From Colias croceus (Eukaryota > Arthropoda > Insecta > Lepidoptera > Pieridae): a stretch of 64,000 bases of DNA. The translations under genes and the position numbers were made by a program. The stretch spans positions 9,126,501 to 9,190,500 of the forward strand of contig NC_059547.1 in the NCBI RefSeq assembly GCF_905220415.1, read 5' to 3'. Every line of letters starts with the position of its first letter. Positions within the stretch are counted from its first letter, which is position 1. Below the pieces are notes generated by a model, which made no database searches, was not told where the DNA came from, and worked only from the letters and a program-made list of their open reading frames with translations. Positions 1-12,000 of the stretch are shown piece by piece.

Positions 1-195
1 GACCACTAGTCCACTAGTAAATAATAAATAAATACATGAGTAATAGTTTAAAAAAATATACACCGGCCGTGGGTCCCTAGATGATGTATAGGTCTATACT
101 CTATAGGATCAAGACCTCACTTAGAGTGCTAAAGTAACCAATTGTATGATTTTAAGTAAGAACCATTTAGTGGTTTTTTTTTAACCAATTAATGT

Positions 196-201
196 TTTAT
201 T
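196..201 (-). terminator. Likely LMTK poly(A) signal
   Basis: AATAAA on the minus strand, about 100 nt after the LMTK TAG stop. No other canonical signal is closer. The 3' UTR is therefore probably 120-150 nt, and no gene is seen left of it. Confidence 0.45.
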
Positions 202-300
202 TTTATGCTTATGTATGTATAAAATAACTCCAAGAGTTGTTTTAGGTACTACATTATACACTAGTTCTTCCAATAAACGAATACACAACCATGTCTATTC

Positions 301-3300
301 CTACCTATACCAGTAGTCTACACTACTCACCGCCGGCTGTTCCAAGCTCCTCAACGAAGACTTGGAGGGCGCCGCCCTGCAGTCCCACGAGGAGGGCACA
401 AACTCCACCTCATCGCCCTCGGAGCCCGAGCCCGAGCCGGAGCCCGAGCACGAGTCGTTCGACGCGGAGCCTCCGCCCCGTGAACCGTCATCCACGCGGC
501 TTGGTTGACCACTGTCGCGTTGCTGTTGTATATAATGTCTTTAAATTATATGCAAGTTGCTTAAATTTCACTAAGCAATTGATGTATTCGTCCGAGTCTG
601 TCTTTCGCTTAGTTAGAACAATTTTACTAATGATAAGTTGTTTCTACATGACAGATAGTTTTAAAATAATATTCTATATATAATTGCAATTAAATGATGG
701 ATATAAATCGAATATAAGATGAAATTTAATTGTTATTTGATTAATGAAAGATAAGAATAAAATCTTCAATTGAGAAATATTTACACGACACTATGTATGT
801 GTTTAAATGATTTAAAATGAGTATAACAGTGATATGTTTTGATAGGATAAAACTGTTATTGAAGGATGTAACATGAAATAGTAGCAAAATAATAATATAT
901 TAATAGTTACTAACCCACTAACATGCAAAAGGAAAGTGTTAGCAAAAAGCTACCAAAAGCACATGAATGAATAAAAAATCTAGATATGCCTTGAGCTCAT
1001 AGAAACAATGTTAAATAAAAACTATTAATTAACATAGGTGATCATTTTTTTCATTGCGTCAAAAAATTTCAAATTCCATTCTGTAAAACTTCTGAAACAT
1101 TGTTTCTATTCTGAATCTACAATGAAGATTTAACTCTAAGGGTATTCACGCCTCAACGTTATGATATGTATATTGCTTTTACCGCAATCTGTTATATTGT
1201 CATTTTTATTTAGGTGCGTTGTAGACTCAAATGTTTAAAACGACATTTCGTACAGATTTTTATGTGTGCAAAAATATTGAAATAAGAACACGTCACAACG
1301 TCTGAGCGCGTTCCTCCAAAGGGTGTGTAACCTAGGTACATAGGGTACACGAAGTATCTAGGGTACATCAAGTACACTAGGCACATAGGGTACACGAAGT
1401 ACACATGGTACATTAAGTACACTAGGCACATAGGGTACACGAAGTACACAGGGTACATAAGGTACAAGGGCACACTCACGTGATTGAAGCGCGTGGTCGG
1501 CACAAGCGCAGTCTCGCGACCGTCACCGTCCTATGCACACACACACACATGCAAGCACACCAACACCATATGTAGGTATTTTTTTTTTCAATTGTACCGT
1601 CACCAAATATCACTTTTCACCGTTTTATTACTATTGGTAATATAATGCTATAATTGTTTACCATCGTATTTTAAAAAAATATTGAAATGCTTTTTAACAG
1701 CTTTATAGTTAGGTAAGAAAATCTTCAAATTATGCCTGGTCGAAATTACGGTGGTATGTCAATAGATTGTGGTATATGCTTAATCATAAGAAATTTCCTA
1801 TCCAATCATAAAGCTCAATAATTTCGTCAAAAGCAACCAAATAACAAAATTATGTACATGTCCCATATAAAGCTTTGCTACATAGACAAAATTATCAGTT
1901 ATAATATTTGGAAACAGTACAATTTCTTGTAGTAAAAAGGATTTTACTACGGGTCGTGTTTTTATGGAGATAAGTGTTCAGGATAAAACTTTCTTAGTAT
2001 TCATTTCACAAAACACTATCAGGGGATCTATTTCTTGCATATTATGATCATAACTTACTAAAAAATAATGCAAACTTAAACTTGTCGAAAAATTATTTAC
2101 ATTTCTACAAAACATATCATCTATAGTAAAAAAAAATCACAAAAAATATACAACTTATATGAAACAAAGATTAAAAACCAGAACCACACAAAAACATATT
2201 AAAAAAGCGCTTAGCGCTCCCAAAATTATAGCATAAAGCATTCAAATAAATTGATTGAGAAACATACAAATGCCCAATATATTTTTTTCAGTTATTAAAC
2301 CCAGTAAAAAAGACAAAATTTGATCTTACCATTCGACTTAGAGAGCATTTGTAAGTAATCAATGAATTGACTATAAACAACAAATAAAACCAAACAGAAA
2401 ACTATTCTTTGGGGGACATACTTCACTATTATTGTTAAGTGGATTGGAAGTGGATTTGGAACTAACATTTTAACAACTCAAAAACGAAAAATAAAAGAAA
2501 AAAAAAAAAATTTTTTTTTTGTTAAATAAATTAATGTTAGTACCAAAATCCACTTCTAAATAATTTCATTACGAATTATTATTCATCAATACAAAATTGG
2601 AGGGGGGGGGGATTACATAAGTATTCATATAAGATCACCAAACCCCAACTCTTACCTTCCAAATAAACTCCCCACTCGAGGAGTTAGTAGAATGCGAGTC
2701 AGTATCGCTGTCCCACTCTTTCAACAAGTCGGTGGGTTTGTCGAGTTTCTCCGTCCCGCTCTCTCTGTCACACTCGGGGGACGTTGGCTCTGTGGGCGAG
2801 TCTTGGCTGAACGATGTGCTCATTATTTCTGATCCGGGACCTGGAAATAGTTAATTTTTTTAGAAAAAAATAGTAAAAATGTATGGCTGTTTACGGAATA
2901 CAGTAGCAAACGATTTTGCACTCTTTGTACTTATAATGTGGATCCAATTTATGTTGTACATTATATATATAACAAATAATAATTTGACTGAAAACGATTT
3001 TTTTTTGTCTTAAACCATGACTGTGAAATTTGTTAATTATGAAGAATCAGAACATGAAAACAGATATTCTAGTATATTTAAAGTAACTGTAATAACACAT
3101 TTTTACTCCTACATATTTTAACTAGCTGCGCTCCGCGGTTTCACCCGCGTGACTCCGCACCTGTTGGTCTTAGCGTGATGATATATGAATAGCCTATTAT
3201 AGCCTTCCTCGATGAATTTGCTATCTATCACTAATAATGCAATAATTTTTCAAATCGGACCAGTAGTTCTTGAGATTAGCGCGTTCAAACAAACAAACAA

Positions 3301-5966
3301 ACTCCTCAGCTTTATAATATTAGTATAGATTTATATAAACAAAAAATATCATACCTGTGAATCTTATATCACTCAGGAGGGGCAGATACGAGTCTAGTTG
3401 ACAAAATTTCTTTTCATTTTGTAAAAAATCCTCCGTCACCGTAGTAGCTTGACTCTCACCATCACCATTCACACCTTGTATATTCACGTATGATTCCGAA
3501 TCATTTCCCTCAGGGCTCTTAGCTTCATTGGTTGATAAATTCAAAGTCGATATTTCGCTACACATTTCTTTGTTCAAATCGTTATTACTTTCATTATCAT
3601 CGACGTTACTCTCTAAGAGCTCTTCAAAGGGTTCGTTTAAAAAATTTACTGTTGCAAATACTTCATTGCTACCATTGCATTTAATACTATCTTCTTGTTT
3701 ATCTTCGTCTGGTTGTTTTGTTTCAACAGGCTCGTTCGAAACTTTGTCGTTTTTTTCTTCCGAACCACTTGGAGATATTAAAACATTGGATTTTGTACTA
3801 TCGTCTCTATTTTGTGTTGTTTCAGCGTTCATTCCATTTACTTTTGATTCCAGTTTTGGACTAATATCAAAAGGTCTTGTTTCTCTTTCGTTTACATGGG
3901 AATCGAAGTGCATTTTTCGATTTTCTTCTTTATGAGAGTCGAAACTATTGCTCGTACTCATTCTTGCTAACAACGGACTTTCGGTGATGATAATAGAATG
4001 AGGTTGTTCATTTTCATCTTCAATATCTAAGTCCGTAATAAATATATTCGATTGATAAACATCCATTTCTGGTGATTCCCTAAAACTTTTGAACGTTGGA
4101 TTGATTATAATTGATGGTTCAGGTGGAATTTTGCTAGTCGATTGTTCTGGTATGTCACATGTTTTGTTTGCAAAGCTGTTAGCTGCGATCTCACTAGATC
4201 GCCTTTCACTTTTTAGTAGGAGGGAACTAGCGTCGATCAAAGATGATAAATCCTGCGGTCGATCTCTCACAGAGGTCTCAAAGTTCCGAAAATCCTCAGA
4301 GCCGACACCGCTCTCCATACTTTGACTTGACTTCTGCCTCGAATGGAGATCCTGAGGTTTTGTAACAGCTGAATTTTCAAAATCTGAATATGACATAGTC
4401 TTTTTCGAGACAGCAAGGCTGTCAGCGTTGCTATTTTTGCTAAATATTTTGCTATCACTTTCGAAAATGTCTGTATCAGAGTTTGTTCCGCCTTCCTTGC
4501 TATTGTTGGATGATATGTCTTGCGGTCGGATTTCAACAGAATGTAAAAACGATTGGAAATTTGTTAAGCTATTGACACTCATTTCAGAATCGATTTGATC
4601 TACTTTTAAGTTTGGGATGTCGCAGGGAATCGCTTCTACATTATCTTTGTCGTTGTCTGTTTCTGTCACCGGTGTACTTGTGACGGTATGCGCCATGTCT
4701 TTGAAATTAATATTGGGACTATCATTCACTTCAACCGACACGAGAGGATGTTCAATAACTAATGAATGTTCCATGTCACCCGATTGTTCATTGAAACAGG
4801 TGATCTCTACGCTATCCATCTTTTTGAGGCTAGGCTTCAAAAATACTTGTGGACTTCCACAATCAATACTTTTATCTTCAATTTGTTGTGGTGGTGTAAA
4901 ATTAACATCATCGGGGACAGGAGATCGTCTCACCAATTCTGGTTGAGGTAATTTCCATGTATCGTCGAAACCAGACGCTAGTTCTGTAGTACAATTAGAA
5001 TAAGACGGCATTCCGGAAGCAAGCGTGCCGTATGCTAGATCTTTAGTTTGAGTATTTTTTGTCGAATCGTTGAGCTCTGTATTGACTGAAGGCGTCGTGC
5101 CTGTCTTCATTTTCGTGTAAGTATAATTATCGTTCGCTGTTATAGAATCGGGAGAGAAAGTCTCACAAGCTTCTGACTTGCTATCGTGAACAATGTACGT
5201 GGAGCAATGGCTGAGTTCTTTATCATCTCCATTATGAGTGAGAGTGTCTTCGCTTTCGCTCTTTTCTGCATCTTGTTCGGGCTCAAAATCCAATGGTATA
5301 TCGGGATCCATGGCTAGATCATCAAAGTTTTCTTCCACATTGTAAAGTGTATCGTTGGAACACCACGAATCTATGCTCGTTGCTTTTGACAAGCATTGTG
5401 TTTCAGAGGGTTTTGACGACTTGGCATCCGTTGGGACAGTTATTTTAGAAAGCGTTGATAACGCAGCGTTCAAGTCTGAGTTATCAGGGGCAGATATATC
5501 TGTAGACGGACTTAGAAGAAATGGCGACACTTGCGATATTCTTTCACAGTTCGATTCATTCTCTTCATCGTCTTTATTATAAGTTCGATCGTTTATCGGT
5601 GACGTAACGTTTTCGGGAGCTTTCTTCAAAGGACTGGCGTTAAGGCTATCAGCACTCATTGTAACTCTGTAAATAATTAAAAATATACATAAAATAACAT
5701 ACACGAAGAGCTGTTTTTCAAGTATCCTTGATGTATTGGTCTGTATGCGCATGAGCGTGCGTGTGTTTCGTGCGTACGCATGTGTGTGCATATGCGTGTC
5801 TGCATGTATACTGTATGTGTATGAGCGCGTATGTTTGCGAAATGCGTCATTATTATCTGTACGTACGTAAGTGTGAACGAGTACACTGTACACGTACAAG
5901 CGTAGGTGAACAGTGTACTCGTGTATATTTGAGCGTGCATGCATGTGTAGTTTTTTTGGTGTGTTT

Positions 5967-6006
<40 letters not shown>

Positions 6007-9000
6007 CTCACGGCGGCAATGTATACGTCCTCGAGCGATCGGTACACACGGTGTAGGTGGAGTGGTTCGGCGCGGACGGCGGCTCCGAGCCGACTGAACG
6101 AGCTGCTTCACCGCACGATGAGGATGACTCAGTTAGTCCGGATAAGTTCCCTGGGAGAAAGAATTACATAAAAATTTATTGAAAGGTTGGATTCAAATTA
6201 GATTTACGCTTTCTGTAGGAGTTACGATACTACTATATTTTGTATTTTTAAGTTTAGTGTGTGTGACAAAAGGAAAAAATGATTGGAAAATTGAATTTTT
6301 ATACTCAAGAATGAATGTTTGAAGGGCACTATCTTGAAATTGTTGTCTGTCACATTGTTCTTTGTATCATAAAATGTCATAATAAAAGAGATTCAATCAA
6401 AAATTGTTTACTTTACACTTTTATTATCTGGAAAAAGTAAATCTTTAATCAAATACGATGATTAAAATGTTAGTTATAACTCACAATAATTATCATCATT
6501 TTCATAAGCGGATAGCTGGCACTTAGTTTCCTCAGCGATAGGACTAAGTGCGCCGTACGTCACCAGCAGTTCGGGGGGAGGCGGTAACTCTGTCCACGAA
6601 GTTGCGGGTTCTATTCCTGCAACCTGGAGAAAAAAAAAACATTTTATAACTTCCCACGTATTTTTTTTAAAGTAATAACAACTTTCAGAATATATTTTGA
6701 TATTTTAAAAGCTTAGTGACTTGTGCTACAAACCTGAGCTAATGGCAGTTTCAATTCCAATTCATTCCTTAGTTCTTTCATTCTTTCTTCATCGATAACA
6801 CTATTCTCAGGCGCGTCTTCAACAGGCCCCCCGTTCCCGGCCAAATACGACTCTGGCAATGCGTCGTTCGATCGAGACATAGTTTCATCCAATACTACTT
6901 CTTCTAACGGTCCAGAATATTCTATATTCATGTTATTTTCATTTTCAGCCATGGCCAACTTGGCTGTCATTTGCATGTCTATTTCGTTCATATCGATATT
7001 CTGTATCGGTTCGTTCGCTTCGAGATCTATATCGACTATATATGTTGGCTGAGACGTGGAGGCTAGAAAGTTGCCTGGAGAATTCGGTGGAGTCGATGGT
7101 GAAACACGCTTTTCTGTAGTCGACGTCTCATCGGTATTATTATCGGGTGATTCGTATGCAACTGGCTTCGATTCACTCGTAGACGGATCGTTATATTGTA
7201 AGTCGTCATGCAATAAATCTGGCACTTCGTTTAGGAAGTTACCATCGCGTAGTGGTGATGGCGTTTCGAGGTTTATTTCGCTAAAGTTCGACGAGAATGC
7301 CAATATTTCCTCTTTAGGTAAATCTACAAAGTCGGTGCCCGATTTTAAACCTTTGTATAGCTCCAATGTGCAATTTTCAAACGGACCTAAAACTACGGAA
7401 CTGTTTTCATCGTACGTGTCTGTGTGGTGACTTTTGGTTGGAGACTCGAATGGGCTCAAGCTTTCCGGAACACTTTTCTGTTCTAGTTTCGTTACTGACA
7501 CCCCTGGACCGTAATCTGGTATAGCCGGGTCCACAAGTGTTTCATTATCTGGGACATCATCTATGACATTTTCTACCGAACTATTGCTACCTAGAGGCGT
7601 ACTCGAACATACATTCTCATCTTTAAATTCATTCGAATCTTTAACTTCGACATCTCGACTGCTCAAAATCTTTTCCGAATGCAAAAATACATCCATTTCT
7701 CTGATCACATTGGGCAGATCTAAATACACTGTTGATTCGTTTTTGCCACTACCACAAGCAATCGATTCCATATCACAAATTTCCATATAAGATACGTCTT
7801 GAATATTTTCTTTATTATTGTCGTTAAATATTTCATTATTTGTATTACTCGATAGATCCATATAAACCGTACTTTCCGTAGACTCGCTCGGCACTTTGTC
7901 ATGTACCGATTGCAAAGATTTATACTGAACAGTTGCTTGATCTTCTACACTTTCATCTAATTGGGAATCTGATAAAACTATTTCTCTACTAGTGTTTTGT
8001 ACTATTTCAGGTGTATCAGGTTGTATTTTTAAGAGATTTTCATGAGATTCAAGAGTATTACTTGTATCAATGGATGCACTATCACTTATTTGTACTGAAT
8101 CAGGAAGCTCTGAAACATCTGCTACATTTTCTAAGTTTGTTTGTTTCACTTCTAACAATGGCGCACTTTCTACATTAAGTTGCTTTTCAATCAACTCTTC
8201 ATTCGTGTTGGAACTTTGAAGAACAATGTCTAATGGAGATGTTATTTGTTTAATTTCATGATCAATGTCTTTGTTGGTATCACTAGGTATAACGTCGTGT
8301 TCACATTGTAATTTAGCGCTTTCGCTTAAACTAATATTATCAAATTCAACTAAGTTAACTGTTTTAGTACCAGGAACAGGCATTTCATCATTCAATTCCT
8401 TATCTTTATTTCTATCAAATGTTTCTTCAAAATCCAAAGCAACATCACCTTTGATATCAGTTACTGGTATACTTTGTAATTCTTTGTGGATGTTTACTTC
8501 ACAAAGTTGCTTTTGTTGTGCCTCTCTTTCTGCTTTTAAAAATGCTTCGCTGTTTCCAAGAGAAACAGGAACTACTTTGTTATCTACAGAAAGATCGCTT
8601 TTTGATGGACTACAGTGATATTTTTCGACAGGCGATTCTACCAAAGTTGGCAGTCTAACATCGTCTGCTACTTTAATTTCAAGAGATTCAACTTGATCAG
8701 GCATCACAACATGCTTATTTTCAGCAATATCTGTATTATCAGACACAGAAACAACTGTATCCAAAGTTTCGATATGTATTCTTTCATCTGATATCAATGG
8801 TAAATGTTCTTGTTCTTCTATGTTATCTATTGAGACATTTCCTTCATCAAATTTTACATCTTCTTTATGAAAATCATTTACTTCATTTTCAATATCATGT
8901 GTCTGTAAAACATTGTATTCTAAATTTTTAAAACCTTCACTTAGTGCTGAAGCTTCTGATTTTTCAATTTTACTATCACTTAAAAAGCTAAGATCCTTAC

Positions 9001-12000
9001 TGACTAGAGGAGTAACTAAAACGTTATCAATGTTTTTATCAGAACTATTATTCAGCATCGGTATTTCTTCACTTGCCATTTCTTGTAGTATACCTTGTTC
9101 TTCATTTGTTTCACTTATCGAAATAACTTCTTCTAACTTATCAATTCCTTCGCTTGGCATTAAATCTATTGACTTAGTTTGTTCCGAAGTATCAGTCCTT
9201 ACGTTAACATTACTATCGTGCGATGTACAGTCTTTTTCATTTCCCATTCCATTACTTAAACTAGGTATTGTGGCTTCACATAATTCCTTCAGCTTAGGTA
9301 CATTTATATCACTATCTTCTAACTTACTATCGTTTGGCAATTCATTATCGTGAGGCAAAGATTGTTTATTCTCAATAACTAAGCTAATATTTTGATCGTT
9401 TGTAGGAGATTCATTGAAGTTGGGTATGAAATCTTTAATTGGCGTTTCGGGCGTTATATTTTCTAGCGTGTACTGGCTGGTGCTGTCGCTGTGGCGTTCG
9501 AACGAGTGACTCAAAGTGCCTATAGTGTCACGGTCGACGTCATCTTCGCACGTTTGGTTTTCCTCCGATTTCGAATCAAATCCCATTTCGAGAATATTCT
9601 GGAAATTCCTTATACCCGGTGACTTGACGAGACTCGTTTGCATCGGGTAGTCTTTCTTGCACTCCAAGCTCAAATTGTCCCTCGACGGACTGGCTTGGTG
9701 GCTCGACTCTGAACTCGACGTTTTTTCTGAGTTCAATATATTATCCAGATTCTTAATGACGTCGCTTACGTCTTTGAAATAACTGACGTCATCTTGACTA
9801 CCTTGGATTATGTCTTTTAACCACGGGTCGACGGAACTATCAGAGCGATCTTGATCTTTTTCCTCCATGCCAATGTTACCTTGATGGCAATCCATGGCTG
9901 CCGCTTCGTTGTGCGTCAGGTAGATATTTCCAACGTCTTCAAAGGAGCCGTGGAGGTTGTTTAGACTGTCCGATTTAATTTGAACCGATAGCGGTTCTCT
10001 ATCCGACATGATGCTACTGGATCGTGAAACTGCAGTATCGCCAACACTAAGAGAATCTGGTAAGGTGTGTGCGCTTTCGAATTCTGGGTCGGATCCGAAT
10101 TGCGAGTCTGTGGACGTGGATGGAGCGTGTACTATGGCGACGTGTTCGTCTATTTTGGGAATGGTATTGGGTTTGAGTCTCTGCCAGCGCTCCTCGAAGT
10201 GTGAATCGTCTCTGTCGGTGCGCGAGTGTGTCGTGTGAAGGTGGTTTAGCAACGCGTGCACTTGAGCCGCTGTGGGCCGATTTTCCGGTACTGGATTCCA
10301 GCAGAGTTGCATCACTTGGTATCTGCAATTGAAATATTAGTTACAATAAATAACATTGAAGGTAATTAAAGTAAGTACAAACAATTGGAGCATTCGTCGA
10401 AAATCAGAAACGTGCGATTATCAATACAATCAAAATGTCTACAACAGTAATACAGTATTAGTTTTCATGAACATCAGCAACTCTTTTTTTGCAGCATCGT
10501 TGTAGTTATCACCAAGATAGGTTACCCATTTAAAAAACACCCGGAATAAAATCCACGCTGTATATAACACACCTCGTATATAATCCACCCTGTATACATA
10601 TAATCCACCCTGTATATAATCCAACCTGTATACAAAACACCCCGTATACAAACCTCCCTGTATACAAACACCCTGTATAATCCCCTGTTAGTCGACCGCC
10701 TCCTTGGTACAGTGGTTGACGCGTGAGCGTAGCACCGAGGGCCCTGGGTTCGATTCCCGGTGGAGACGAAGAAAAAAATGTCTCTGCCTGGTAGGACGCA
10801 GAAGGCTGATCACCTACTTGTCCCCAAAGAAAATCGATCAGTGAAACAGATGTATAATGCATCTGCCCCTTACCCCTCTAGGGGACATGGGACTTCACAT
10901 AATCCCCTGTATACTCACAGATGCGCCCTGTAGGGGCACGGCAGGTGCGGCGGCGGCGGGCGGCGCGGCGGCGGCGCGCCCCACGCGCACACCTCCCACA
11001 CCACGCACCCGAGCGACCACACCTCGCTGGCACCCTGCAAGGGATTACAAACTTTAGTTGTATAGTAATAAGTCATATTTTAGCTTGGCACATTACGCAG
11101 CCGAGCGACCACACCTCGCTGGCACCCTGCAAGGGATTACAAACTTTAATTGTATGGTAATAAGTCATATTTTAGCTTGGCACATTACGCAGCCGAGCGA
11201 CCACACCTCGCTCGCACCCTGCAAGGGATTAAATACTTTAGTAGTATAGGTATAAGTGCTATTTTAGCGACGGCATCACGCTCGTTGCCTGCAAGCGAAA
11301 AGAGATTTTAATGGTATTGGAATAAGTGCTATTTTGGTTTGGCACATTACGCGGCCGAGCGACCACACCTCGCTCGCACCCTGCAAGCGATAGTGCACTT
11401 TTGGTATAAAGGATATAAGTACTATTTGGCTTGATCGGCGATACAACCAAACGAGTATACATCGCCGCCTGCAAGCGATATTGAACTTTAGGGAAATTGT
11501 ACTAAGTATTATTTTGGCTTGGCCCTCTATGCAACCGAGTGACCTCATCTAGCTCGCCGCCTGCAGACGATATAAAACTTTAATGTTACTGAAAGAAGTG
11601 CTATTTGAGCGTGGCTAACAACGCAGCCGAGTTTGAAAACCTCACTCGCCACCTGCAAGCGATAACAGACTTTAATATTTTATAAATAAGTACTCCTTTG
11701 GTTTGCCCGACCATACAAACAAGCAAGTGTACCTCGCTTGCCTTCTGCAAGCGATATGCGACTTTAGCGCTACGCTTATAAGAACTACATTAGCTGTCAA
11801 AACAAACATTTATATACATAAAACAAATAAAATTACCGTGTGCACAGGCGGGTGCCTTTCCAACTCGGGCGCGGTGCATTGGTGAGCGGGTTCACGCTCA
11901 CTGTACTGGCCCAGTACAGCACGCACTGTCTCCGTACCACGTACTAACACTGTACCGCTCCACAGTGTACTGCAATATTGTCAAAATTGTCAATAATTTT

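Noticed and set aside
1210..1503. 97-aa Tyr/Val/Leu repeat protein
   Set aside because: Translation of the GGTACA minisatellite in an LMTK intron.
3528..5582. Several plus-strand open frames of 75-135 aa
   Set aside because: Shadows of LMTK exon 13 on the opposite strand.
5677..6171. His/Thr-rich and Cys/Val-rich open frames around 5.7-6.2 kb
   Set aside because: These are readings of the TG microsatellite and alternating purine-pyrimidine intron.
10689..10770. tRNA gene on the plus strand
   Set aside because: A and B boxes are present, but no acceptor-stem pairing or anticodon arm follows, and a 210-bp body plus target duplication shows it is a SINE.
11009..11790. CRISPR-like array
   Set aside because: Units are ~92 bp and contiguous, without unique spacers, and clearly derive from an exon junction in a eukaryotic gene.
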